Position numbers and translations under genes: made by a program. Under the pieces are notes generated by a model that worked only from the letters and a program-made list of their open reading frames with translations, was not told the DNA's origin and did no database searches. DNA of 64,000 bases from the NCBI GenBank assembly GCA_030386875.1, contig CM059563.1, positions 16,572,001 through 16,636,000 on the forward strand, given 5' to 3'. Source of the DNA: Morinoia aosen (lineage: Eukaryota; Arthropoda; Malacostraca; Amphipoda; Talitridae). Positions 45,140 to 54,473 of this stretch are shown in pieces (the stretch's first letter is position 1; every line of letters starts with the position of its first letter).

Positions 45140-45533
45140 ACCGACAATGCCAGGGCCGTTGAAACGGCCTACTTCCCTTTGCAATATTCCCAATATTCAC
45201 ACACAAAATTCAGCGCCTGTGTACCAGAGTTGTCTAATAGACTACTCAGGATTTACCAATTCTTGCCACAACCTACCACTGGACAGCATCACTGGGAAAA
45301 CCAGTACGTCAAAACACCATCCCAAGGCATGGTAGGTCACTATACAGCCCACTCTACATAACTAGCTCATTCCAGTCACTGTCTCTTACTCCAGGCACGT
45401 AGAAGAAAAATTGTCATAGCATCAATTATAGTCAACTTACACTCCTGATCCAATCCCGCAAGACAACTCATACCACAATCATCTTCAGCACATCTGGTAT
45501 ACCACATATTTTCTCTATACTGACATTTATGAA
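45140..45533 (-). repeat. LINE 3' end fragment (minus)
   Basis: The reverse complement matches the end of ORF2 and the 3' UTR of the LINE at 50161-57535: GGCGCTGAA, then GGTAAATCCTGAGTAGT and GACTGGAATGAGC. The last eight bases, TTTATGAA (45526-45533), are the target duplication of the MITE that follows. The ORF2 remnant is broken. Confidence 0.85.
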
Positions 45534-46143
45534 CAGTGGTTGCCGCGATAAATTTTTTTCAACTTGCGAAAACGATAGAACGATAACTTTTTCCCCAACG
45601 TGCGATAAACAATAAACGATAAAAAAATTCAAAACCCAACCTGCGGTAAGCGATACACGGTAAAACGATAGCGATAATTTTTTTTTTACTTGCGATATCA
45701 CAAGCGATAAATGTTAAGTACCATTATTTAGTTAAAATATTAGAAAAGCGTACAAACTATTTTTCCACAGTGAAAATTAATTAAACTAAACAAAAACTGT
45801 CACTGGAACCAGTTTATGGCCTACAAGTTCTATTCCACATAAGTATCTCTTTCTGAGTCAGACTCTTGCTCCCTCCTCTCCCTCCTCAAGGCAGCATCCA
45901 GGAGTTTTTCAGGTCTGAAAACGTCAGGCGGGCTGTTGTGACTATTGCCGCCGTGCAAATTTTTTAATTTTTACAAAAGTCGTCTTTGAATTTATCGTTT
46001 ACCGTTCCTCATTTTTTGGGATTAGCGGTAAGTGAATGAGCGGTTATTTTAGAAAATTTTGCTATAAGCGATAAACGATAAAAGGTTTAACCTCAGCGGT
46101 AATTATCATTTGTCACTCATTTTATCGCACGCGGCAACCACTG
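45534..46143. mobile_element. hAT-type MITE, 610 bp
   Basis: Both ends carry CAGTGGTTGCCGCG as exact 14-bp terminal inverted repeats. The flanks are TTTATGAA (45526-45533) and TTAATGAA (46144-46151), an 8-bp duplication with one difference. The CA-G start and 8-bp target fit hAT elements. The interior is AT-rich with many GCGATAAACGATAA-like words near both ends, as in subterminal transposase-binding repeats. No transposase. Confidence 0.88.
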
Positions 46144-46645
46144 TTAATGAAACTCTCTTTTTCTCTCTCTTGCCCATATTTACTACATTCTAGCACAAAA
46201 TTTTCAATTGTTTCCTCCATTCCCCTATCACACTGTCAACATAATCTAATATTATACTCATTCCACCTCCACGTTCGTCTATTCATAGGCAATGCCTTAC
46301 ACCTCAGAGCTAACAAGAGTTGATTTCCAAAACTACCATCATAACATTTCACACTTAGGCATTTTCTTTCGCATATACCAGATAAGCATCCACTTAATTA
46401 TTCTAAGCTCTTTTGTTCGCCTCTCTATCTCTTTTTTCCCATCTTTAGGTGTCCTACTCTGGTCCTTCACCTCCAACATTCATTAAAAGTGTCATCCACA
46501 GGTCTCCTCATTCTAATACGAATTATCTTTTGCACACTTAGTTTCCTAGCATGCCACAAACATATTTTCTACCAATGGCGTACACTCAAATTTCATTCAG
46601 AAATTTGCTCTACCCATCTGCTATTCTTCATTCTCTCAATTTCTT
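46144..46645 (-). repeat. LINE ORF2 fragment (minus)
   Basis: The reverse complement matches 56610-57110: GAATAGCAGATGGGTA, then GGCATGCTAGGAAACT and AGGAGACCTGTGGATGA. It continues 45140-45533 across the MITE. It is 5' truncated where it meets the SINE at 46647. Many differences break the frame. Confidence 0.85.
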
Positions 46646-46646
46646 A

Positions 46647-46673
46647 GCTCCGTGGCACAGCGGTTAAGGGATC
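46647..46673 (+). repeat. tRNA-derived SINE, 5' part
   Basis: GCTCCGTGGCACAGCGGTTA gives the 5' acceptor strand (CTCCGTG, 46648-46654) and the RNA polymerase III A box. It ends at GATC (46670-46673), the target duplication of the LTR. Its other part starts at 49494. Confidence 0.85.
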
Positions 46674-49493
46674 TGTAGCGAACCTTCGGCACGCAACTCA
46701 GTATAAATTTCGGAAATTCTCAAAATGATCTTTTAAAAATTCAGTAAAATAAATTCCACCATTAGAATAAAATTTCATTACGAAATTAATTAACTTCTAT
46801 CCTCAATTTTATTAAAATTGTGTACTGAAAAATTCAATCCCTAAGAAATCACTTTTGAATAGTTACGAAACCCCCATGTCGCCGTGTCGGCAACATTTCA
46901 ACCCGCACAAGCGTCACTCGTTTCAAGTCATTCAAAGTGTGTGCATCTCGGTTTTCTTCTCTGGTGAGAATTAAAGTATTGTGTGTGCTATTGCTGTTCT
47001 ACGGGTAACTATTTAATTTATGTATTATGTAAATAATATGTTGTGTATTATTAAGTAGGTTTTCTCAAATAACTAATCGTGTCACATGTGATGTAGGGCT
47101 CTTGCCAAGAAGTGTGATCTCTCACACCTCCCCTGTGCCGGCTATCGCTGCATACCTTATTTTTGATGGCAACATAGTTTTTCCAAGAAGCAATTCTAAT
47201 CAATTGAATATTAATAATCTATCATGTTGCCATTGTGTCAAGCCTCTAATCAAGTGAATATTAATAATCTATTCTGTTGCCATTGTGTCAATTTTTGAGT
47301 GCTAAATTAATTGTGTCAAGCCTCTAATCAAGTGAATATTAATAATCTATTCTGTTGACATTGTGTCAATTTTTGAGTGCTAAATTAATTGTGTGTTCAA
47401 GCCTCTAATCAATTGAATATGAATAATCTATTTGTTGCCATTGTGTCATTAGTGGTTTGCTCATCTTTTGTGTGTTCCAGTATTAATTAATTGTGTTCTC
47501 TATTCTTTTGTATTTTAATTAAGTCAGATTTAAATAATTTTGGAATTCCTTTTGCAATTTTTAGTCAATGTTTAAATTCATATCTTGAGAAATGAAGCTA
47601 TGATAGTTTATTTACACCAATAGAGATTGTATCTTCGGTACTTACTCACTTCAAGTCAAGTCACACGAATAATCATTCTTTCGTGATCAGAACCATCCCA
47701 CTGTCTGATTGCGTGTAACAATGTGTAGTAACGGTAACAAGAATTCCTATCATAATCACTTTAGTGACAACTCTTACTACTGATTTTTGGGTTAGGTCAA
47801 TTTGTGTATAATAATGTTAATAATTAGTCGTTACCTGATTCAGCTAAATTAGGGTGATTGTGCTTACCTCTGGGAAGTCCCTGAATATTCTAAATTCCCA
47901 ACTCCTGGAATTTTTAGTCCAGAAATCATCCAATTATCTGATTTGGGGTTAAATTTAGTTTAACCGGCAATTGTTTGCTTTCAATTGTAGCTACCTGTTC
48001 CTTTTACCTCATGTCAATGTCGGCTACCTCCAGTGGTTGTTGTTCATTATAACTCATAGGATGCCCTAATACTATTCTGATATGCATCTTCATGATCAAT
48101 GCTTTCTAAATCCTTCTTGTGCTATGAACTTCCTTCTTAACTACCGATTTTGTGCACTTTGTGCATAGATTCCGCGTTCCCTCTACTCTTTTCTAAAGGG
48201 TACCTTCCTCTCTCCTCTCGTAGGACATCCTTCACGTTTAAGCCAGGTAGACTAGGGATTCCGCATTTAATAATAGATAGTAATAATAATTAGGCTGTAC
48301 ATGCCTTCCTGGCACGATTCCTAGCTTAAGTTAATGGATCTTTTGACAACTTTTAGCCTTAAGTATGATCAGTACAGCGAGCCCTTTGCTGTTGCTTAGT
48401 GTGAACCGTTCTAATTGTCCAATACCGATCCTAAGGTACTCATTGTAAATAGGCACTACACCCTAGATTAATCAGCGACCACAGCCCTGATTTATAATAC
48501 TCTTGATCTTGTGAACTAATGTTGCACTCCATTTCGGAGACGATTTTAAGACAAGACGCGGCACGGCTAGTAGTACCCGGAGAATACTAGTTTGATGGAG
48601 AAATGGCATGTAGGGAGATTCATGATTGTCCATACGAGTACTTATTGTTGCGACTGCCTCGCTCTTGTTCAGGCGCCAGAATTGGGCCAAGGCACCCGCA
48701 TATAATCCTCTATTTGAGGCAATCCTGTAATTCAGCAGTAAAGCTCGCAGCCTGGCTTGCGTAGCGACTGTCTCTCCTTGTGTTATCATGCTTGAACAAG
48801 TAACCCAAGCTCTCTTCCCGTACAGAAGAACCTGCGAAGCCGAAACACAAACATCACCACAAAACCCTATAGTAAGGTTTCCAGAACCACTTGAAAAACG
48901 TACTAGAGGTGCATTCGGAACGTTCTCAGAATCACTTGAGACGTTCGTAAAATTTATTCAGCCTAAACGGCTATCAATCAACAAAAGTAAGCCACAAGGC
49001 ACTGGCAGATATTACTGCCTCCTTCGAGATACCTCATAATACAAACTGTTACCGCACCTGCGGAATATTACACTAACAAATCCACTCTCGCCGGGATCCA
49101 CCCCGGATTCCCTCGAGCCACGGCACCTGCTGGAGTGCGTCAACTCTCTGGACCCGGACCTTCTTCCTCAAGAAGTGGATCCCCCCACTGCTGCCGTAGT
49201 CACGGCACTCAGAGTCAACTAATAAACATCAGGCGAGAGTATAAAAGTCCTTTCATTGTCCTGCAGAGGTCAGGTCGTGCAAGTGAAATTAGGTGCCAGT
49301 AGAGCAACCCGAATACCGTCACTTAACTCCTTCTGAGTCAGATTAAGTCATTAGTTTATTAAGTGTTGCCGTTCGATGGCGACTGGCGACCCGCCTTTGT
49401 AAAAGAACATCTCCTTGTGAAATCGATAAATTCCTCGATATTCAACCTTTAAAAGTCAAATTCAATTAGTTCCCCACTTGTGAGAAATTCATA
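46674..49493 (+). repeat. Solo LTR, 2,820 bp, Gypsy-type
   Basis: Starts TGTAGCGAACC and ends TTCATA, flanked by GATC on both sides (46670-46673 and 49494-49497). The flanks join into one tRNA-like sequence, which fixes both ends precisely. It is related to 10421-13020 (conserved around 48600-49320) and to 42463-45134. No open frame of note. The string TGGCGACTGGCGACC near its end (49377) resembles a primer-binding site, but a related copy carries the same region inside its own LTR. Confidence 0.7.
47197..47450. repeat. Tandem repeats inside solo LTR, four units
   Basis: Units contain CAAGCCTCTAATCAAGTGAA and GTTGCCATTGTGTC. The spacing varies (about 45 and 75-80 bases) because some units carry an extra TTTTTGAGTGCTAAATTAAT segment. 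Confidence 0.8.
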
Positions 49494-49735
49494 GATCGGA
49501 CTTGTATGCTGGAAGTCGCGGGTTCGTTCCCAGCGCTGGCACGGAGATTTTCCCCGTTGGGTATAAGGGAAAGCTCAAGCACAATACCCCACTCAACCCA
49601 GGTGTCGGAAATGGGTACCGGCTTTACGGGGGAACCGTCATGGTGTCCTATATATAGGGTTAGTTATAAGACATTTGAAAAACCAATGCTAAGATCATAT
49701 GTATCAGGCTTGATTGGAAATAAAGCATCCCAAAG
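49494..49735 (+). repeat. tRNA-derived SINE, 3' part
   Basis: Continues the tRNA after the duplicated GATC: anticodon-stem halves GACTT and AAGTC, B box GGTTCGTTCCC (49521-49531) and 3' acceptor CACGGAG (49540-49546). The acceptor pairs over seven bases with 46648-46654. A tRNA-unrelated body follows (TTTTCCCCGTTGGG, then GGGTACCGGC), ending near 49735. The 9-base anticodon loop and one T-stem mismatch mark a SINE and not a working tRNA. Confidence 0.85.
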
Positions 49736-50160
49736 ATGCCGATGTTAACCTTTAAAATATTAACCTTTAGCACGCAACGTGCGCCTTTTACAGTATTTAA
49801 TATTTTTGTGGGCGCCAATACCAGCATCGGGTGACGCGCCGTACTCTAAAAAAAAGTAAAGTAATATTTTTGTCCGCGTTCCGCCTGTTACGATCATTCT
49901 AGTTCTCTTCACTGTAGGCAAGCACTAAGAAATGTGGTATGGTGACTTGGTGTGGTGACTTGCAATTTTTGACTGAGGTGTTTTGACTGGTAAGCTTTCT
50001 TTGCATATAAAGAGTATAGTGTGTGACATTGTAGAGAGTGACTGTGAGAGTAGTAGGAAACGTTTTTGTTTCTTTTGGTTTGATAACTTGATTTTCAGTA
50101 GATTAGGTGAGTGAAGACTTCTTCTGCCTGTGAAATTTGTACTGAGAGAGAAGTCTGTGT
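49736..50160 (+). other. 5' UTR region of LINE
   Basis: Lies between the SINE and LINE ORF1. From about 49860 it is plausibly the LINE 5' UTR. The exact start is not visible. Confidence 0.45.
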
Positions 50161-51306
50161 TTGAGGATGGCAAGAAATAGGACTGGTCGTAGGAAGGGAG
50201 GTGCAAGTGGAATGGATGAGGAGATTGAGTGCATGACTTGTAAAGAGTGGATAGATATAGATGCATGCAATGGTTTGAGAGAAATGAGTCGGAGAAAGTT
50301 GAGTGATCTTGTGTTTACGTGCTGGAAATGTTTGAATGATGAGAGTAAGAAGTTGAAAGAGGAGGTTGAGAGATTGACAATTTTGATGGTTGCTTTAGAG
50401 GCTGACTTGAAGGATGAAAGGAAGCTGAACGAAAGAAAGAATGAGAATAGTGCAAATGCAGTGAATGAAGAGGTAAATGGTGGTGCAAGGAGTGCAAATG
50501 AAGTGGATGATAATGCAAATGATGGTGCAAGGAGTGTGAATGAAGCAAATGATGGTGCAAATGTGACAGATGAGAGTAGAAGGATGAATGAGCATGATGA
50601 AAGAGGTAAAAATGGAAAGAGAGTGAATGAGCCACCTGTTGTGGGGCCACATGAGGTGCAGGAGCCTGTAGTGGAAGCGAATGAAAGGAAGATGAATGGA
50701 AAGAATGATCTGAGTGAAAGAAGTGAGCGAAAGAGTAGCATGAAAGGGAGAGTAAGACCTATGATTAGAATATGTGGAGATAGCATGGTGAAGAATGTTG
50801 ATAGGTTTGTATGTATGAGTGACAGTAGTGGATGTATGAGCATGAGAGGGAAAGGAGTGGAGGAGATTTGTAGGCATGCTGAGAGAGTGATAGATGGAAT
50901 GGATGAAGGAATGGTTGTACTGCAAGGAGGTGGCAATGGGTTGCTTGAATGTGGGAGAGAACGTACGGTAAATGCAATTATGAAAGTTGTTGATAGGGCG
51001 CGGAAGAAGAATGTTAGAGTGGCGGTGACTAGCCTCCTAAGAAGGCCTGCGTGTGATGAGGAGTATGAAAGGGTGCGAAAGGAGGTGAATAAAGAGTTGC
51101 ATGAAAGGATTATGAGTATGAGAGCTGAGAGTGTGAGAAAGCGTGAGCTGGGTTCCAGCTTCCTTGACATGGATAGCGTGATCCAGGATGGGTGTTTTCT
51201 TGGAGATGGAGTCCATCTTACAAAAGAAGGTGAGATGAAACTCTCCAAGAAATATATCCAGTGGATCAGGGCTACTCATGTCATAATGGAAGCTGGAACT
51301 GGATGA
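50161..51306 (+). CDS. LINE ORF1: zinc finger, linker and GDS esterase
   Basis: An intact 381-residue frame. A PHD-like zinc finger lies at about 20-60 (CMTCKEWI, later FTCWKC). A coiled-coil-like, Asn/Glu-rich low-complexity linker with repeated ANDGARSVNEA-like units spans about 60-190. A hydrolase of the SGNH type spans about 195-375: the GDS block is RICGDSMVKNV (Ser nucleophile), the GGN block is LQGGGNGLL, and the Asp-His pair is in FLGDGVHLT. ORF1 proteins with a zinc finger and esterase occur in CR1 and related LINE clades and are thought to bind the element RNA. The stop TGA (51304-51306) is directly followed by the ORF2 ATG in the same frame. Confidence 0.9.
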   Translation: MRMARNRTGRRKGGASGMDEEIECMTCKEWIDIDACNGLREMSRRKLSDLVFTCWKCLNDESKKLKEEVERLTILMVALEADLKDERKLNERKNENSANAVNEEVNGGARSANEVDDNANDGARSVNEANDGANVTDESRRMNEHDERGKNGKRVNEPPVVGPHEVQEPVVEANERKMNGKNDLSERSERKSSMKGRVRPMIRICGDSMVKNVDRFVCMSDSSGCMSMRGKGVEEICRHAERVIDGMDEGMVVLQGGGNGLLECGRERTVNAIMKVVDRARKKNVRVAVTSLLRRPACDEEYERVRKEVNKELHERIMSMRAESVRKRELGSSFLDMDSVIQDGCFLGDGVHLTKEGEMKLSKKYIQWIRATHVIMEAGTG

Positions 51307-51906
51307 ATGAAAATCCGTCAGAGCAAAAGTGAGGAACGTCTGGAATTGTCTAATTGTGTTGTAAGGTTTGGAAGTATAAATGTGCGTGGATGGAATGCAG
51401 GAAAGTTAGATGACCTCGTAGTAGAATTTGAGAATGGAAAATTGGATTGTGTTGGTGTAGTAGAGACCCAAATGCGTGATAGAGTCAGTTTAACATGTAA
51501 GGAGAATAAGTATCATATGATAGGAAAAGGGCGTGTAAATTGGCAAAAAAGAGGTGGTGGAGTTGGTTTGATTGTAAAGAATGCTCTAAATTGGAAATTA
51601 GAGAAACTTCCTGTTGGAAATGAACCTGAAAGTGAAGATTTGTTAGCAATTAAGTGTGAAAGAATGCATGCCAGAGAATGTATTGTTGTGATTGTATGTT
51701 ATATGACAACTGATGGGATTTTAGCTCATGAAGAGAATGTAAAAAAGTATGAAATATTAACAAGGATTGTACGAGAACACTGCAGGTGCCCTCTGATTGT
51801 GATGGGTGACATGAATGGCCATGTTGGTATACTTGGTGAGCCGGTGAATGCAAATGGACAAAAATTGATAGATTTTTGTGATGAGAATGAACTTGAAAAC
51901 CTGAAT
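51307..51906 (+). CDS. LINE ORF2, endonuclease part (before hAT insertion)
   Basis: The ATG immediately follows the ORF1 stop. The apurinic-type endonuclease has RFGSINVRGWN (Asn), CVGVVETQMR (Glu) and LIVMGDMNGHVG (Asp/Asn). The fold finishes beyond the insertion with IDYMIVN and DSDHKMLVLEY. The frame enters the hAT element at 51907 and ends inside it at 51960. The 200 residues of LINE origin end ENLN, and VTIGNGL continues at 54474 in phase. Confidence 0.92.
51901..51906. other. Target-site duplication CTGAAT (left) of hAT element
   Basis: CTGAAT flanks the element on both sides (51901-51906 and 54468-54473). Counting one copy only, the LINE frame reads through without change, which confirms a six-base duplication. 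Confidence 0.92.
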
Positions 51907-52353
51907 CAGGGTGCGTACAGGCATGGAGAAGCATGGAAAGTAGTTGAATTTCGAAAATAAAATTCAAGGCCTCGAAAGTAGTGGAATTTTAAAAATGGTC
52001 ATTGAAAGTCATGAAATTTTAGGATTTTCGTGAAAAGAAAATTTTACTGTTGAAAATTTTCGTTCCGTTTGGTCCGCGTTGAGCGAGGCGTTGTCAGTAA
52101 CCTTCGAGTGTTACTTGGGCTCTGATTGGTTGATACAGCTACGTCTTTAGTGTCCGCGATTTTGATTGGTTCTCAGGCGTCACGTGAAACCAAACGCGCT
52201 CAGTGTGACTGAAGACACGCGCTCGCTCGGACCATTGTTGACCTGTCGCCACTGTTGAACATTTTCGAGGTGAGTTTTTATCATCGGTCTTGACCATCCC
52301 GTGTGTGTGTGACTAGAGTTACGGTGCCGAGACTGAGCTGAGGAATTATCGTC

Positions 52354-52800
52354 ATGCCAGGCAGTTGTTCTTTCAACAACTTGTGGTTGGGAGACAAAGA
52401 CTTTCAACAATGGATAGCACCGCATCCCAAACTGAAAACAATGGCGGTTTGCACCGCGTGCGAGTCGGAGTTCGACATCGCCAACAATGGAATAGCGGCG
52501 GTGAGGAGTCATGCAAAAGGAACAAAGCATGCCAAGAACGTGAAAGCTCAGACGACGAGACTTGCCAACCCGAAGATCGGGGATTTTTTCGTGACTTCCC
52601 AACCATCGACCGATCCTCCGACGCCTGCTGAGGGCAGTTCGGAGGCTCAGACTGAGAGCAGTGAGACCGTGCCAGCAGTACCAGAGTCTGCTAGTACCTC
52701 TACTTCATCGCCATCAGTCAAAACTTGCACCTGTCAGTGCTGTCGCAAAAAAACGGCTCTAACTGACTTTGTGCAAAGGGACAAAGTCCTGAAGGCCGAG
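52354..52800 (+). pseudogene. hAT transposase N-terminal part with BED-type zinc finger
   Basis: Starts at the ATG at 52354. A BED-type finger spans about residues 30-65 (CTACESEF through HAKGTKHAKN; Cys pair, then His pair). A Ser/Thr/Pro-rich linker and a CTCQCCRKK motif follow, then LTDFVQRDKVLKAE. Beyond this, in this group, the catalytic RNase-H-like core should begin. Instead the sequence runs into a CT microsatellite (52808-52832) and a CA-rich stretch that merely happens to stay open (SLSLSLSDSDTDS). Confidence 0.88.
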
Positions 52801-52807
52801 ACGCTTT

Positions 52808-52889
52808 TTCTCTCTCTCTCTCTCTCTCTCTCAGACTCAGACACTGACTCACTCACACACATGCACACTTTGTTTTTGTTTTTTTGCAG
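52808..52889 (+). other. Intron remnant: CT repeat and splice acceptor
   Basis: (CT)n is followed by a T-rich tract and TTTTTTTGCAG ending at 52889, a strong 3' splice site. No donor lies nearby. It appears to be the tail of an intron joined by deletion to the first exon. The whole segment stays in frame by chance. Confidence 0.7.
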
Positions 52890-54215
52890 ATGGCTGGAGA
52901 ATGTTCGTGTTGCTGAGAGGGGTTTGGAACTGTGGCCACATCTGAAGGAGTTTGTCCAGGCTGTCAAGTCTGGTAACATTCCACAGCCGAAAGGGAAGTC
53001 GTACAAGACAATTGAAGGACTCTCACTGGACCCCCTCTTCGAGGCCAAGGTGCAAGCGTTCCTGTCAGTTGCGAAGATCTTGAACCCCTTTCTCAAAAAG
53101 TTTCAAGGAGACGCGCCACTCCTGCCTTTCATGTGCAATGACATCATCAAGATTTTGAAGGTTCTGTTGGAGAGGTGTGTGAAAGCAGAGGTGCTGGAAA
53201 AACTGACCACACCAGCTAGGTATGCTGCCCTTGACTTCAATGACAAGACCATCTACCTGCAAAATAGCAAGATTGACCCTGGCTTTGTTGCTGCAAGTAT
53301 TTTGAAAGATCAGATGGCTGCAAAGAAAGTGAATGAGAGGCTTGCTTTCTCCTTCAGGGATGATGTGAAGAATTTCCTTGTTGCTGTCATCAAGAAGATT
53401 GTTGAGAAGTCACCTTTGAAGTTCGGGTTGACCCGAAACATGGGCTGGTTGGTGCCAAGTGTCTTTGTGGATCGCACAAAGAGAGAGAAGACCAAGTCCA
53501 TGCTGAAAAACTGTCTGCAGCTGCTCAGCGATGCTAAGAGGCTACCACAGGGTGACATCGATGAGGTGATGAGCCAGTTTTCAGAGTTCTTTGATGAGGC
53601 ACAGAGGAAGATCAGCACTTTCAACAGTTTTCAGCAAGACACTGATTGGCTAGATGTCTTCTGGAGCAGCCAGCTGGCCACATCCTCCCTCAAGAAACTG
53701 TGGCTGGTTGTGAAGATGCTACTGGTCCTGTCACATGGCCAGGCTTCAGTGGAAAGGGGCTTTTCTGTGAGCAAGCAGCTCATGGAAGTCAACATGAGTG
53801 AGAACACCATCGTGGCGCAGAGAGTGGTCATGGACCACATCAAACATGTAGGAGGTATCTCCAAGGTTGACATTTCCAAGAAACTCCTCTTTTCAGCTTC
53901 ACAGGGCAGACAGCGCTATCAACACTACCTGGATCAAAAGAAGGAAGAGGCAGAGAAGCAGAAGAAGGGAGAGAAGAGGAAGAGAGAACTGGATGAAGTG
54001 GAGAACCTGAAGACAAAACGGAAGAGGATGGAGGAGAGTCTGCAAGCGCTGGTGGAGGATGCTGAAGCTTTGCACGGAAGGCAGAGGACAAGAATGATTT
54101 GCGCCTACTGGCAAAGTCAAATGCATTGAGGAAATCAGCCAAAGACAAGCAAGAACAACTCAAGGGGCTGAATGCGGAAATTAATGACAAACTTAATGCA
54201 CTGGCAAATGCATAG
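52890..54215 (+). pseudogene. hAT transposase C-terminal part
   Basis: From the acceptor the frame reads WLENVRVAERGLELWP, and near the end it contains the hAT dimerisation region VKMLLVLSHGQASVERGFSV. A Lys/Glu-rich coiled-coil tail follows. The uninterrupted frame stops at 54129 with a foreign-looking end; a one-base shift near 54075 leads to a frame that runs to the TAG at 54213-54215 with a continuing charged helix. The Asp-bearing catalytic core that should precede this region is absent, so the protein would be a DNA-binding and dimerising form without nuclease. Confidence 0.88.
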
Positions 54216-54473
54216 CAGATGCTATTGAACTGTCCAGCATGACTGTTTGGTGTTGTGATGATCATTTACACATTTATGAAAACAAGACCTGCAAGTAATG
54301 ATGAATGTTCTGTGAAGTTTATGACTGAAATACATTTATTGTGCTGCAATTTAACTTTGTGTGACATTATTTTGGGCAGAGAGAGGTAGTGAAAATGTGA
54401 TTTGGTTGGCATAAAAAGTCATGAAAAAGTAGTGGAATTTTGAACCTCAGAGCCTGTACGCACCCTGCTGAAT

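Larger units (their letters stand above)
51907..54467 (+). mobile_element. hAT-type DNA transposon, 2,561 bp, inside LINE ORF2
   Basis: The ends are CAGGGTGCGTACAGGC and its exact inverse, 16-bp terminal inverted repeats; GTAGTGGAATTTT recurs inverted a little further in. It carries one hAT transposase gene lacking its middle. The 5' region includes TGATTGGTT words and may hold the promoter. The six-base duplication is shorter than the 8 bp usual for hAT. Confidence 0.92.

Noticed and set aside
49377..49392. A primer-binding site (TGGCGACTGGCGACC) marking internal Gypsy sequence
   Set aside because: The related LTR at 42463-45134 has the homologous region inside its boundaries, and the GATC duplication places the end at 49493.
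46647..49546. A working tRNA gene
   Set aside because: Interrupted by 2.8 kb, with a 9-base anticodon loop, a T-stem mismatch and a SINE body downstream.
50103..51248. 381-codon frame antisense to LINE ORF1
   Set aside because: Mirror of a purine-rich coding strand; the sense strand has a zinc finger and an esterase, while this one is Ser/Leu/His low complexity.
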